Part shown: one piece after another, positions 7,948 to 16,683 of the stretch
Layout: the number at the start of each line of letters is the position of its first letter
How positions within the stretch are numbered: the stretch's first letter is position 1
Assembly (NCBI RefSeq): GCF_019264375.1
Contig: NZ_JAHVAI010000006.1
Location: forward strand, 62,001-126,000
Direction: 5' to 3'
DNA length: 64,000 bases
Origin: Sedimentimonas flavescens
GTDB taxonomy: Bacteria; Pseudomonadota; Alphaproteobacteria; Rhodobacterales; Rhodobacteraceae
Position numbers and translations under genes: made by a program
Notes under the pieces: model-generated
What the model saw: the letters and a program-made list of their open reading frames with translations, nothing else
The model's database searches: none
Told to the model about the DNA's origin: nothing

Positions 7948-9321
7948 TCAGCCGAAGACCGCGGTCAGGGCGCCGTCGATCGCATCGGTGATGCTGTCGA
8001 TATCGTCGGAGGTCGCGATCAGCGCGGGGCTGAGGCAGAGCGTGTTGTTGAAGCCCGGGTTCGAGCGGTTCGTGACCCCGATGATCACGCCGCGTTTGCT
8101 GGCCTCGGCCACAACCTGCTGCGCGAGCTTCTCGGCCACCGGCTCCTTGGTCACGCGATCGGCGACCAGTTCGGCGCCCTGGAACAGACCCTTGCCGCGC
8201 ACATCGCCAATCACCTTGTGCTTTTCCATCAGCGCATGAAGGTTCCCGTTGAGCCTCTCGCCCATGGCCAGCGTATTGCCCAGCAGATCCTCCTCCTCGA
8301 TGATGCGCATGTTTTCCAGCGCCGCCGCGGGGCCCGAGGTGCAACCACCGAAGGTCGAGATATCGCGGAAATAGCTCATCGGGTCGCTCGGATCGTCCTT
8401 AAACATCTCGAAGACGCGCTCGGTGGTGACGGTGCACGAGATCGCCGCATAGCCCGAGGCCACGCCCTTTGCCATGGTGACGAAATCGGGCTCGATCCCG
8501 TAGTTCTGGTAGCCGAACCACACGCCGGTGCGGCCGACGCCGCAGACGACCTCGTCGATATGCAGAAGGATATCGTATTTGCGGCAGATCTCCTGCACGC
8601 GCTCCCAATAGCCTTTCGGCGGCACGATGACGCCACCACCCGCGGTGATCGGCTCAAGGCAGAGCAGGCCCACGGTATCCGGGCCTTCGCGCAGGATCAC
8701 CTCTTCGATCGCATCGGCGGCGCGCTCGCCGTAATTCTCGACGTCCCACTGCTTACGGTATTCAAGGCAGTGCGGAACCTGCACGAAACCGTCCGGATAG
8801 GGACCATACATCGCCGCGCGCTCGGCCTGACCGCAGGCGGCCAGAACGCCGATCGTGGTGCCGTGGTAGTCGCGCTCGCGGAACAGGATCTTGGATTTCT
8901 TGCCCTTGTGATGGCGGGCCGAGATCTGGCGCACCATCTTGAACACCTTCTCGTTCGCTTCGGAACCCGAGTTCGCGTAATAGACGCGGCTCAGACCCGG
9001 CATCTTCTCCAGCAGACGCTCGGCGAAAAGCGAGCCGGGGATCGAGCCTGCAGCGGCGGCGAAGTAGTTCATCTTGATCAGCTGGTCGCGCACCGCATTG
9101 GCGATGGTCTCGCGCCCGTAGCCCACGTTCACCGTCCAGACCCCGCCCGAGACGGCGTCGATAAACTGGTTGCCCGCCGCATCCCAGACTCGCATCCCCT
9201 TGCCTTCGATGATGACGCGCGGATCGGTGGTCTCCAGCGCCTTGTGCTGCATCAAGTGGTGCCAGATATGGGCGCGGTCGGCCTCGATCACGTGGCGCAG
9301 TTCGTTGGTGGTGATGTTCAT
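7948..9321 (-). CDS. tpa: Class III aminotransferase, taurine-pyruvate aminotransferase type
   Basis: This 457-residue PLP enzyme belongs to the omega-amino acid transaminases. It shows SGSEANE (118-124) for the cofactor phosphate, the HIDEVVCG motif with D256, and the Schiff-base lysine K285 in TMAKGVASGYAA. The N-terminal HHLMQHK-TTDPRVIIEGKGMRVWD and AVSGGVWTVNVGYGRE segments resemble taurine:pyruvate aminotransferases, which make sulfoacetaldehyde and alanine. No other taurine genes (xsc, pta, tau transporters) are present, and the adjacent regulator is PuuR-like, so a diamine substrate remains possible. The start was set at MNITTNELR with CAGGAT upstream; an upstream in-frame start gives an unlikely Gly/Pro-rich leader. 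It is divergent from the regulator gene at 9489. Confidence 0.82.
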   Translation of the reverse strand: MNITTNELRHVIEADRAHIWHHLMQHKALETTDPRVIIEGKGMRVWDAAGNQFIDAVSGGVWTVNVGYGRETIANAVRDQLIKMNYFAAAAGSIPGSLFAERLLEKMPGLSRVYYANSGSEANEKVFKMVRQISARHHKGKKSKILFRERDYHGTTIGVLAACGQAERAAMYGPYPDGFVQVPHCLEYRKQWDVENYGERAADAIEEVILREGPDTVGLLCLEPITAGGGVIVPPKGYWERVQEICRKYDILLHIDEVVCGVGRTGVWFGYQNYGIEPDFVTMAKGVASGYAAISCTVTTERVFEMFKDDPSDPMSYFRDISTFGGCTSGPAAALENMRIIEEEDLLGNTLAMGERLNGNLHALMEKHKVIGDVRGKGLFQGAELVADRVTKEPVAEKLAQQVVAEASKRGVIIGVTNRSNPGFNNTLCLSPALIATSDDIDSITDAIDGALTAVFG

Positions 9322-9448
9322 GGGACGAATCCTGACAGGGCCGGGTTGGCCCGGCGGTTTCCATCCCCACTGCGCCATGCTTCGTGCTTTCGCGCAATTC
9401 TGTTTCTTACCTCGCGCAGAGCATTGTATTTACACGCACCAGAAGCGC

Positions 9449-9464
9449 AGTATTGGTGAATACT
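9449..9464. promoter_or_regulatory. Putative operator between the aminotransferase and its regulator
   Basis: AGTATT-GGTG-AATACT (9449-9464) is a perfect 6-bp inverted repeat in the 167-bp divergent region, 24 nt upstream of the regulator start. A related TGTATT half-site occurs at 9425-9430. Position suggests binding by the PuuR-like protein, controlling itself and the aminotransferase. Confidence 0.5.
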
Positions 9465-9488
9465 GAACACCCTGAACGGAGCGGGCGC

Positions 9489-10037
9489 ATGGATGTGGAT
9501 ATTGGCGGGCGGTTGAGGGCGCTGCGCGAGGCGCGCAACCTGTCGCAGCGGGCTCTGGCCAAGCGCGTGGGCGTGCCGAATTCGACCATTTCGCTGATCG
9601 AGTCGAACTCGATCAACCCTTCGGTGGGCGCGCTCAAGCGCATCCTTGACGGGTTGCCGATCGGCCTGGCCGAGTTCTTCGCCTTCGAGCCCGACGCGCC
9701 GCGCCGCTTCTTCTTCGCCGCCGAGGAACTGATCGAGATCGGCAAGGGGCCAATCTCGTATCGGCAGGTAGGCGAGCCGCGCGCGGGCATGGCGCTGCAA
9801 ATGCTGCGCGAGGTCTACCAGCCCGGCGCCGACACCGGCCGGGTGCCGCTGACCCATCAGGGCGAAGAGGCGGGCATCATCCTGTCCGGCCGGCTTGAGG
9901 TCACCGTGGATGGTGAGCGCAAGGTTCTTGGGCCCGGCGATGCCTATGCGTTCGAGAGCGACCGCCCCCACCGCTTCCGCGCCGTCGGGCACGAGCCCTG
10001 CCACGTCGTCAGCGCCTGCACCCCGCCCAGCTTCTAG
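9489..10037 (+). CDS. XRE-family regulator with C-terminal cupin domain (PuuR-like)
   Basis: The 182-residue protein has an N-terminal helix-turn-helix (about residues 8-62; RLRALREARNLSQRALAKRVG then STISLIESNSINPSVGALKRI) and a C-terminal cupin (about 110-175; HQGEEAGIILSGRLEVTVDGE, then LGPGDAYAFESDRPHRF). Layout and wording closely follow E. coli PuuR, the putrescine-responsive repressor, including a C-terminus of the S-A-CTPPSF type. GGAGCGGG precedes the ATG at 9489. It is divergent from the aminotransferase gene and probably regulates it. Its stop overlaps that of arsJ in a shared CTAG. Confidence 0.88.
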   Translation: MDVDIGGRLRALREARNLSQRALAKRVGVPNSTISLIESNSINPSVGALKRILDGLPIGLAEFFAFEPDAPRRFFFAAEELIEIGKGPISYRQVGEPRAGMALQMLREVYQPGADTGRVPLTHQGEEAGIILSGRLEVTVDGERKVLGPGDAYAFESDRPHRFRAVGHEPCHVVSACTPPSF

Positions 10038-11272
10038 GCCCGAAGCCGCGCGGCCCCAAATGCGCTGACGCCCACCATCACCGCCGCCGTCGCAAGGCAC
10101 ATCGCCAGCCCGCCGAACTGGTAGCTGAGCCCCGACAGAACAGTGCCCACCAGCCGCCCCGCCGCATTGGCCATGTAGTAAAAGCCCACGTCCAGCGTCA
10201 CGCGATCCTCCTGCGTGAAGGCGAGGATGAGGTAGGAATGCAGCGACGAATTCACCGCGAAGATCGCGCCGAACACCAGAAGCCCGACGATCAGCGCCAC
10301 CGTCAGCCAAGGTGCGGGTGCGCCCGCCCACCAGACCAGTGCCGCCAGAACGGAAGGCACGAATCCAAGCGCCACGACCCAATGGCGCGCCTCGGCGATG
10401 ATCTCGGCCTCGGGGCGGGTGCGGGCGCGCAACAGGCGGGGGGCGGCGGCCTGTACTGCGCCGTAAAGGATGATCCACAGCGCCATGAAACTGCCGACCG
10501 TGAAAAAGGCCAGCCGGTTCCCCTCGGGCGAGCCATCCGAGATGACGGCGGCGAAATAGACCGGAATACCAACCACGAACCAGACATCGCGCGCACCGAA
10601 CAGAAAGAGCCGCGCGAAGCTCAGCCAGTTGATATTGCGATTGTTTGAGAGCACCTCGCGGAACTTGGCGTCCTTGCGGCCTGCGGGCAGGCCCGAGGGC
10701 ATCCGCATCAGCACCGCAATCAGAATCGCCGCCAGCACGGCGGCCATCCCCAGCACCGCCGCCTTGAATCCGGCCAGTGCCAGCAGCGCCGCACCAAGCA
10801 GGAACCCTAGCCCCTTCACCGCGTTCTTTGATCCGGTCAGAAGCGCCACCCAGCGAAACAGCCCGCCGTCGCCCTTGGGGGCCAGCAACTTGACGGCGGA
10901 TTTGGCACTCATCTTCGCCAGATCCTTGGCCACGCCCGAGGCGCCCTGCACCGCCATCACATAGACGACCGACAGGCCCACGCCCCAAGCCGGGTCCAGC
11001 ATCGCCAGCGCCAGAAGAGCCGCCACCTGCAGCCCAAGCCCCGCATAGAGCGTCGATGTCAGCCCGAAGCGCGCCGCGATCCAGCCCGCCGAGAGGTTCG
11101 TCACCACCCCGGCAATCTCATACAAAACAAACAGATAGGCCAGCTGCACCGGCGAAAAGCCAAGCTCGTGGAAGTGCAGCAGCACCAGCATCCGCAGCGC
11201 GCCGTCGCTCAGCATGAAGGCCCAATAGGCCGCCGTCACCGCGATATAGGCGGCAAGGCCACGCTCGCTCAC
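10034..11272 (-). CDS. arsJ: ArsJ organoarsenical efflux transporter (MFS)
   Basis: ArsJ exports 1-arseno-3-phosphoglycerate, which then breaks down to arsenate outside the cell. The 412-residue protein is polytopic with about 10-12 hydrophobic segments. It carries the family's N-terminal [21 protein letters not shown], the [19 protein letters not shown] loop and [21 protein letters not shown]. The start is GTG at 11272, overlapping the stop of the GAPDH gene as GTGA; a longer frame exists but would lie inside that gene. It is the last gene of the arsRC-gapdh-arsJ operon and is convergent with the PuuR-like gene. Confidence 0.92.
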   Translation of the reverse strand: MSERGLAAYIAVTAAYWAFMLSDGALRMLVLLHFHELGFSPVQLAYLFVLYEIAGVVTNLSAGWIAARFGLTSTLYAGLGLQVAALLALAMLDPAWGVGLSVVYVMAVQGASGVAKDLAKMSAKSAVKLLAPKGDGGLFRWVALLTGSKNAVKGLGFLLGAALLALAGFKAAVLGMAAVLAAILIAVLMRMPSGLPAGRKDAKFREVLSNNRNINWLSFARLFLFGARDVWFVVGIPVYFAAVISDGSPEGNRLAFFTVGSFMALWIILYGAVQAAAPRLLRARTRPEAEIIAEARHWVVALGFVPSVLAALVWWAGAPAPWLTVALIVGLLVFGAIFAVNSSLHSYLILAFTQEDRVTLDVGFYYMANAAGRLVGTVLSGLSYQFGGLAMCLATAAVMVGVSAFGAARLRA

Positions 11273-12267
11273 AGCGAGGCCCCGACCATCAGCGCCACAT
11301 CGACCAGCCGATGCGCATAGCCCCATTCGTTGTCATACCAGGCATAGACCTTCACCTGCGTGCCATTAATGACCATGGTCGAAGGCGCATCAACGATGCT
11401 CGAACGCGGATCGTTCACGTAATCAGTGCTGACCAGCGGACGCTCCTCATAGCCCAGGATGCCCATGAGCGGCCCCGCCGCCGCCGCCGCGAACAGCGCG
11501 TTCACCTCGTCAACGCTCGTCGGGCGCGACACCTCGAACACGCAATCGGTCAGCGAGGCATTCAGCAGCGGCACCCGCACCGCGTGGCCGTTCAGCTTGC
11601 CCTTCAGCTCGGGGTAGATCAGCGTGATCGCGGTCGCGCTGCCGGTCGAGGTCGGGATCAGCGAGTTCAGCGCCGAGCGCGCGCGGCGCAGGTCTTTCGC
11701 CGGACGATCCACGATGGTCTGCGTATTGGTCACGTCATGGATGGTGGTGATTGAGCCATGACGGATGCCGATCCCCTCGTGCAGCACCTTCACCACCGGA
11801 GCGAGGCAGTTCGTGGTGCAGCTTGCCGCCGTGACGATGGAATGGATCGCCGGGTCGTAGTCGTGGTTGTTCACGCCGAAGACGATATTGGCGGTCGGCC
11901 CGTCCTTGACCGGCGCCGAGACGACAACCTTCTTCACCCCCGCCGCGAAATAGGGGGCAAGCTTGGCCTCGGTCTTGAAAACGCCGGTGCAGTCGATCAC
12001 CACATCGACGCCCTCAAGCGGCAGATCCTCGATCCGGCGGGCGTTGTGAACCGGCAGGCGGGTGCCGTCGATGGTGATGCTGTCGGCATCCGAGGCAAAA
12101 TCCGCGGGCCAGCGGCCATGAACCGAGTCGAACTCCAGCAGATGCGCATGCATCGCCGGGTCACCCACGGCATCGTTGATCCAGGCGATCTTGGCGCCGC
12201 GTTCCAGCAGCGGGCGCAGGGCAAGCTTGCCCATCCGGCCAAGGCCGTTGAGTGCATAGGTGGTCAT
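11269..12267 (-). CDS. ArsJ-associated glyceraldehyde-3-phosphate dehydrogenase
   Basis: The 332-residue protein is a GAPDH homologue with the NAD-binding NGLGRMG (7-13) and catalytic SCTTNC (C150). In ars operons such a GAPDH uses arsenate in place of phosphate and makes 1-arseno-3-phosphoglycerate for ArsJ. Position is decisive: it overlaps the ArsR-ArsC gene by 4 nt (ATGA) and the arsJ start (GTGA). Sequence departs from housekeeping GapA at the start ([10 protein letters not shown], instead of KV-x-INGFGRIGR), as seen in the ars-linked subgroup. Confidence 0.92.
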   Translation of the reverse strand: MTTYALNGLGRMGKLALRPLLERGAKIAWINDAVGDPAMHAHLLEFDSVHGRWPADFASDADSITIDGTRLPVHNARRIEDLPLEGVDVVIDCTGVFKTEAKLAPYFAAGVKKVVVSAPVKDGPTANIVFGVNNHDYDPAIHSIVTAASCTTNCLAPVVKVLHEGIGIRHGSITTIHDVTNTQTIVDRPAKDLRRARSALNSLIPTSTGSATAITLIYPELKGKLNGHAVRVPLLNASLTDCVFEVSRPTSVDEVNALFAAAAAGPLMGILGYEERPLVSTDYVNDPRSSIVDAPSTMVINGTQVKVYAWYDNEWGYAHRLVDVALMVGASL

Positions 12268-13088
12268 GTCGGTATCTCCTCGAATTCCGCAGCGCCGATC
12301 CGGTCAAGCGCCGCCTGCAAGCCCGCGCGATCAAGCGCATCAATGGGCAGTTCCGCCAGCGCGCGAATCCGCCGCTCCATAGTGTCGTAAGTTTGCTGAA
12401 AGACGGCACGAACCTCGGCGCCGCTGCCCTCGGCCCGCACCGGATCGGGCTGGCCCCAATGCGCACTGACCGGCACACCGGCCCAGACCGGACAATCCTC
12501 ATTCGCGGCCTGATCGCAGACGGTCAGCACGAAATCCATCTGCGGGGCGTTCGCGACCAGAAACTCGGTGACTGATTTCGAACGCAGGGTGTCGATCTCA
12601 TGCCCGGCGGCGCGCAGCACCTCCAGCGCATGCGGGTTCGGGCGCCCCGCGGGATGGGTTCCCGCCGAAAAGACGCTGAAGCGATCCCCCGCGATGCTGC
12701 GCAGCAATTGCTCGGCGATCAGCGAGCGGGCCGAGTTTCCGGTGCAAACGAAAAGCACATTGGTCTTGAGACGATTGATCTCGGGCGGGACCGGGCAAAG
12801 ATCGGCGCGACCGCGGCAGCAGTCGTTGACCAGAAATCCGAGCAACCCATGCACCGCCGCCAGATCGACACGGTAGAGCAATGCCGTGCCCTCGCGCCGC
12901 TGCGTGACCAGCCCGACATCGAGCAGCGCCGAGAGATAGACCGACATCGTGCTGGCCTTGATCGCAAGCGCCTCCGATATCTCACCCGCGCGCACCTCGT
13001 CAGGGTATCGGCGCATCAAAAGCCGATAGACCGCTAGCCGGCCTTCATGGCTGAGTGCGAATAATCTTTGCGTCGATTCTTTTTCCAT
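12264..13088 (-). CDS. ArsR-ArsC fusion: arsenic-responsive repressor plus arsenate reductase
   Basis: The 274-residue protein joins two domains. Residues 1-100 are an ArsR-type winged helix ([26 protein letters not shown]) followed by C90, C91 and C98, a spacing like the C-terminal As(III) site of the Acidithiobacillus ferrooxidans ArsR. Residues 108-240 are a low-molecular-weight phosphatase-type domain with the VCTGNSARS loop (C115-x5-R121) and [10 protein letters not shown], as in thioredoxin-coupled ArsC. It would sense arsenite and reduce arsenate in one polypeptide. The gene heads the operon behind an AT-rich promoter. Reductase activity of the fused domain is inferred. Confidence 0.9.
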   Translation of the reverse strand: MEKESTQRLFALSHEGRLAVYRLLMRRYPDEVRAGEISEALAIKASTMSVYLSALLDVGLVTQRREGTALLYRVDLAAVHGLLGFLVNDCCRGRADLCPVPPEINRLKTNVLFVCTGNSARSLIAEQLLRSIAGDRFSVFSAGTHPAGRPNPHALEVLRAAGHEIDTLRSKSVTEFLVANAPQMDFVLTVCDQAANEDCPVWAGVPVSAHWGQPDPVRAEGSGAEVRAVFQQTYDTMERRIRALAELPIDALDRAGLQAALDRIGAAEFEEIPT

Positions 13089-13120
13089 ATTTCATGGATA
13101 TTCGAAATAATAAGATTATA
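13089..13120 (-). promoter_or_regulatory. ars promoter and putative ArsR operator
   Basis: In an AT-rich patch (about 13082-13160) the minus strand carries TATAAT (complement of 13115-13120) at promoter distance. Directly between it and the ATG lies the inverted repeat ATTTC-N10-GAAAT (13089-13108). A repressor bound there would block the start site. The -35 is not clear. Confidence 0.55.
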
Positions 13121-13165
13121 CAATATCTTCGATGATTTCGCATCTTTTCTATATTTTTCTGTCGG

Positions 13166-13741
13166 TTAGTCGCGCCGCCTGTGGTGCCGGGAAACCGCAC
13201 CGATTGCCGCGCCCACCGCGAGCCCAAGCGCAACCGTCACCAGCGGATGGTCCTGTGCGAACTTCTTCGCATCCGTTCCAGCCTGAATTGCAGCCTCTTG
13301 CGCCTTCAGGCGCGCGGCATAGGTCGCCTCGCGCGCTGCAATTACTTTGGCACGGGTATCCTCGCCCAACCCTTCGAGCCCGTCCGCAAAACGCGCCCGC
13401 AGATCCTGCGCGAAGGCGCCCATCATGTCGGCGCGCGCATCGGCAAGATCATGGGCAGCAGTTGCACCGCTGAGCGCCTGCGCCTCAAGCGCATGCAGGG
13501 CTTCGGAGGCGGCGCGGCGCAGCGTGTCGATCTGCTCGGCCCAGCCGTCCCCGGTGGTATCTGCCTGCGAGTCCTCGGGTTCCTCGGCCCCCGGCACGGC
13601 TTCGTGACGGCCGAGCAGGATCCACGCAAGCCCCGCCCCGACCAGCGCCGCAGCCAGCGGATGACGCCGCAGGGTCGAACCAGCCTGACGCGCCAGAGGC
13701 ACCGCGTTTTCCTGCGCCAGTTTCAACGCCTCATCCGCCAT
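13166..13741 (-). CDS. YqjD/ElaB-like (DUF883-type) membrane-anchored protein
   Basis: The 191-residue protein has a hydrophobic segment near residues 29-44 (LAAALVGAGLAWILLG), a long alanine-rich helical middle, and a C-terminal segment DHPLVTVALGLAVGAAIGAVSRHHRRRD. The D/HPL-x-(S/T)-hydrophobic-GxxxG-x2-G-x3-R ending is typical of the YqjD/ElaB/YgaM family, inner-membrane proteins that in E. coli associate with ribosomes. It follows a 22-codon ORF and a YqjE-like gene in the same orientation, the order of yqj-type operons. The assignment rests on the C-terminal motif and context; the function is not known in detail. Confidence 0.6.
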   Translation of the reverse strand: MADEALKLAQENAVPLARQAGSTLRRHPLAAALVGAGLAWILLGRHEAVPGAEEPEDSQADTTGDGWAEQIDTLRRAASEALHALEAQALSGATAAHDLADARADMMGAFAQDLRARFADGLEGLGEDTRAKVIAAREATYAARLKAQEAAIQAGTDAKKFAQDHPLVTVALGLAVGAAIGAVSRHHRRRD

Positions 13742-13780
13742 GGCGCCAGGCGCGACCCGCCCCGCAATGGCTGCCAGCAG

Positions 13781-13849
13781 TTAGGCCAGCTCCTGACGCT
13801 GCTCATGCAGTTCTCGCTCCAGCTTTTCGATGCGGTTCTCCGAGGCCAT
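13781..13849 (-). CDS. 22-residue charged coiled-coil microprotein
   Basis: Between the YqjE-like and YqjD-like genes a minus-strand ATG with GGAAGGGA at good spacing opens a 22-codon frame, MASENRIEKLERELHEQRQE and two more residues. The heptad pattern (I-x2-L-x2-E-L) predicts one helix able to form a coiled coil. The spacing between flanking genes (123 nt) otherwise holds nothing. It may be a small YqjK-like member of the operon or a chance frame. Confidence 0.4.
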   Translation of the reverse strand: MASENRIEKLERELHEQRQELA

Positions 13850-13864
13850 GGCATCCCTTCCGCG

Positions 13865-14251
13865 TTATTCGTCAGCCGAGCGGCTGAGCGGGCGATGAAA
13901 CGGGCGGCGCGCCCGGACCAGCAGGCGCGACACGCGCAGCCCCATCAGTAGTGCCACCAGAACGAACCCGGCCGAAGCCGCCAGCGCCGCATAGGCCGGG
14001 CTAAGACCCCAAGCCACGAGCCCCGCGATCAGAGCATCACGTAGCGCCCCCGCCGCAGCAAACAGCGCCGCCGCCGCCAACACCAGCCAAAGCGCTGCTC
14101 CGCGCAGGGCCTGCAGGCGGTCCTCGGCCTCAACCCGCCAGATCGCCAGTTCCAGCCGCACCATCGCCTGCGCACGGCGCAGGGCGAGGCGGATGAGCAT
14201 TTGAGTCGTGCCCCGGACCCGGCTTTCCTGGGTCTGATCATCATCCTGCAT
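13865..14251 (-). CDS. YqjE-like / phage-holin-superfamily membrane protein
   Basis: The 128-residue protein has an amphipathic N-terminal helix (residues 18-50) and two adjacent membrane spans (about 53-76 and 85-108), ending in a basic tail. This hairpin layout, and its place next to a YqjD-like gene, match the YqjE (DUF1469) / Holin-X group. No enzymatic motif is visible. It lies 78 nt downstream of the SulP gene on the same strand and may be cotranscribed. Function unknown; possibly envelope stress or membrane organisation. Confidence 0.6.
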   Translation of the reverse strand: MQDDDQTQESRVRGTTQMLIRLALRRAQAMVRLELAIWRVEAEDRLQALRGAALWLVLAAAALFAAAGALRDALIAGLVAWGLSPAYAALAASAGFVLVALLMGLRVSRLLVRARRPFHRPLSRSADE

Positions 14252-14329
14252 CCTGCGGCCCCCTTTTCACGTCCCGCACCATTCTACGCCAAACCCACGA
14301 CCCTCGCCACGGCGCCCATAGACGCAGCC

Positions 14330-16036
14330 TCAGCCGGTGCCGCGTTCATCGAGATGCAGCTTGCGCACCGCATCCTCGATGCGGTTGGCGTAATGCACCA
14401 TCGGCGGCTTGAGCCCGTGCAGAAACAGATCCTCGCGGATTTGATGGGTGGTTCCGGTCAGGTAAAGCTGCACGCCGCGCCGCGCGGCCTTATGCGCCAG
14501 CCCCTCAATCGTATGGGCGGCAGTCGAATCCAGAAACGGCACCGCGCCGAAATCGACGATCAGCGCGCGGTGCGTATCGGCGATCCGGTCGAGCACCGAG
14601 CCGATTGACGCCGCCGCACCGAAGAAGAACGCCCCCGAGATGCGATAGACCACCACGCCGCGATCGCTCGCCGCCGGGCCTTCAAGCACGGGCAGCGTGG
14701 CGTCGGATTGATCCTGGCCGACGAAGGGCGCGTGCGTCTCGACCGCCGTCGTGTTCGACATGCGGTGGATGAACAGCACCGAGCCAAGTGCGAAGCCGAC
14801 CACGATAGCCTCTGTCAGATCGCGGAAGATGGTGAGGCCAAAGGTGATCAGCAGCACCGCTGCATCCCCGCGCGAGGCGCGGAGCAGCGTGGCGAAGGCG
14901 TGTTTTTCGACCATGTTCCAGGCGACGATGGCCAGAACGCCAGCGAGACTGGCAAGGGGGATGTAGCTGGCCAGAGGCGCTGCAACCAGAATGAACAGAA
15001 GCAGGAAAACCGCATGCAGCATCCCCGCAATGGGGCTGCGCGCACCTGCCCGCACATTGGTTGCGGTGCGTGCAATCGTGCCGGTCACGCAGATCCCACC
15101 GAAGAGCCCAGAGGCCACGTTTGCTACCCCCTGCGCCACCAGCTCGCAATTTGAGCGGTGCCGCCGCCCGGTCATGCCGTCGGCAACGACCGCGGAGAGC
15201 AGCGACTCGATCGAGCCAAGCAGCGAGAAGGCAATCGCACTGGGCAGCACGGCTTGCAACTTGGCCACGGTGATCTCGGGCAGATGCGGTTGCGGCAGGC
15301 CAGAGGGAATGCCACCGAATTTCGAGCCGATCGTGGCTGTATCGAGCCCAAGCACCATCGCGACAACCGAGGTCAGCGCCACTGCGATCAACATGCCGGG
15401 CCAGCCGGGGCGGAGTTTTTTCAGGCTGTTGATCAGCAGTATGGTCGCCCCCGCCAGCGCGATGGTGACCGCATTGGCCGTTGGCAGCGCATCCCAGAGC
15501 ACGGGCAGTTTCTCGGCCAGCGGCCCGGGCTCGGGGACGCTGAGCGTCAGGCCAAGGAACTCCTTGATCTGGCTGGCAAAGATGATCACCGCGATGCCTG
15601 CGGTGAAACCCACGGTGACCGGGTAGGGGATGAACTTGATATAGGTGCCAAGCCGCAAGAATCCGATGGCGGCCAGGATCAAGCCCGACAGGATCGTCGC
15701 CAGAAACAGCCCGTCCATCCCGTGCATTTGCACAGTGCTTGCCACCAGCACGATGAACGCCCCGGCGGGGCCACCAATCTGGAAGCGGCTGCCGCCAAGC
15801 GCTGACACCAGGAACCCGCCGATAATCGCCGTATAAAGCCCCTGCGCCGGGGTGGCGCCAGAGGCGATGGCAATCGCCATCGACAGGGGCAGCGCGACGA
15901 TGGCCACCGTCAGCCCCGCCAGCGCATCGGCCCGCAGGTCCCGCATCCCGTAGCCCTCGCGCAAGACGGTCACAAGCTTGGGCAGGAACAACTCGGCGAA
16001 GGGCACAGGCGGTTGCTTGGTGGTCTGGCGGGTCAT
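14330..16036 (-). CDS. SulP-family anion transporter with STAS domain
   Basis: The 568-residue protein is a SulP/SLC26 transporter. It shows the N-terminal DALAGLTVAIVALPLSMAIAIASG (residues 38-61), GLYTAIIGGFLVSALGGSRFQIGGPAGAF, and about 12 further hydrophobic segments, followed by a C-terminal STAS domain (about 450-555; ALIVDFGAVPFLDSTAAHTIEGL). Family members carry sulfate, bicarbonate or dicarboxylates; the substrate cannot be fixed from sequence. It is 63 nt downstream of a small XRE regulator in the same orientation, which probably controls it. Confidence 0.9.
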   Translation of the reverse strand: MTRQTTKQPPVPFAELFLPKLVTVLREGYGMRDLRADALAGLTVAIVALPLSMAIAIASGATPAQGLYTAIIGGFLVSALGGSRFQIGGPAGAFIVLVASTVQMHGMDGLFLATILSGLILAAIGFLRLGTYIKFIPYPVTVGFTAGIAVIIFASQIKEFLGLTLSVPEPGPLAEKLPVLWDALPTANAVTIALAGATILLINSLKKLRPGWPGMLIAVALTSVVAMVLGLDTATIGSKFGGIPSGLPQPHLPEITVAKLQAVLPSAIAFSLLGSIESLLSAVVADGMTGRRHRSNCELVAQGVANVASGLFGGICVTGTIARTATNVRAGARSPIAGMLHAVFLLLFILVAAPLASYIPLASLAGVLAIVAWNMVEKHAFATLLRASRGDAAVLLITFGLTIFRDLTEAIVVGFALGSVLFIHRMSNTTAVETHAPFVGQDQSDATLPVLEGPAASDRGVVVYRISGAFFFGAAASIGSVLDRIADTHRALIVDFGAVPFLDSTAAHTIEGLAHKAARRGVQLYLTGTTHQIREDLFLHGLKPPMVHYANRIEDAVRKLHLDERGTG

Positions 16037-16099
16037 CTCCGGCGGCCTCTTGCAAGGCGGCGAACACCCGGAGCGCAGGCCCCGGCTATCCGACGCGGG

Positions 16100-16369
16100 T
16101 CATGATGTCTTCTTCGTTTCGACAGGCTCTTTCAGGCGCACCCCCCGGCCCGAGCCACGGCTTGGCGCGCCCTCGGCGATCAGCTCGATCCCGGCACGGT
16201 CGAAGGCCTCGATCACCTTCATCAGCGTATCGACGACCCCGCGCACATTACCCGCGCTGGCCTCCATCCGCTGAATCGTCGGCACCGAGACCCCCGCCAT
16301 CTCGGCCAGGGCTTTCTGGTCGATTCCCAGCAGGGCACGCGCCGCACGCATCTGAGCAGAAGTAATCAT
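16100..16369 (-). CDS. Small XRE-type transcriptional regulator
   Basis: The 89-residue protein is little more than one helix-turn-helix (MITSAQMRAARALLGIDQKA, then LAEMAGVSVPTIQRME) and a short C-terminal extension (VVDTLMKVIEAFDRAGIELI), the pattern of many single-domain XRE regulators that bind as dimers. The start was set at MITSAQMR, with CGGAATAG upstream; a longer frame has no support. It precedes the SulP gene and likely controls it. Confidence 0.8.
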   Translation of the reverse strand: MITSAQMRAARALLGIDQKALAEMAGVSVPTIQRMEASAGNVRGVVDTLMKVIEAFDRAGIELIAEGAPSRGSGRGVRLKEPVETKKTS

Positions 16370-16683
16370 CACTATTCCGGTGCAGGAGTGAACTATTTCA
16401 GTAAATACCATGCAATATCATGTTTCAAACATCATTCTTCGCGTGAATGAGCACATTCGCGCGACCGCCTTGCGCAAATCGCTCAGGAAAAACCGGCAAA
16501 TCGCACCCCCGTGAGCGCTGACATCCTTGCAGGAATGGCAATTCACCGGGTAAACACCCATCACACAGGGCAAATTCTGGCCGTCAAAGCTGGTTTTTCG
16601 CAGAATGCGCCTCGGCGCCTGCAACCAAGCCAGCCCCAGCCGGTCGATTAGTTTCCGCGGCGTCACAGAAAGGCTGAGAGCAC
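16370..16683. promoter_or_regulatory. Divergent regulatory region of the XRE-SulP unit and icd, with a perfect palindrome
   Basis: This 314-bp gap holds no convincing gene; an 82-codon minus-strand frame has no good start signal or family match. ATGTTT-C-AAACAT (16420-16432) is a perfect inverted repeat 50 nt upstream of the XRE start and is a candidate operator for that protein. The icd ribosome binding site is AAAGG at 16669-16673. The stretch is richer in A/T than its neighbours. Confidence 0.45.

Noticed and set aside
7834-9459. 541-codon plus-strand frame opposite the aminotransferase gene
   Set aside because: It is a mirror of the GC-rich minus-strand gene, rich in His/Arg/Asp-Leu dipeptides typical of antisense frames, and has no family match; the minus strand gives a full PLP aminotransferase.
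9318-10988. 556-codon minus-strand frame across the PuuR-like gene and arsJ
   Set aside because: It crosses two well-recognised genes on both strands and shows no domain.
16418-16666. 82-codon minus-strand frame in the icd upstream gap
   Set aside because: No ribosome binding site, odd residue composition and overlap with the candidate regulatory palindrome; more likely non-coding.
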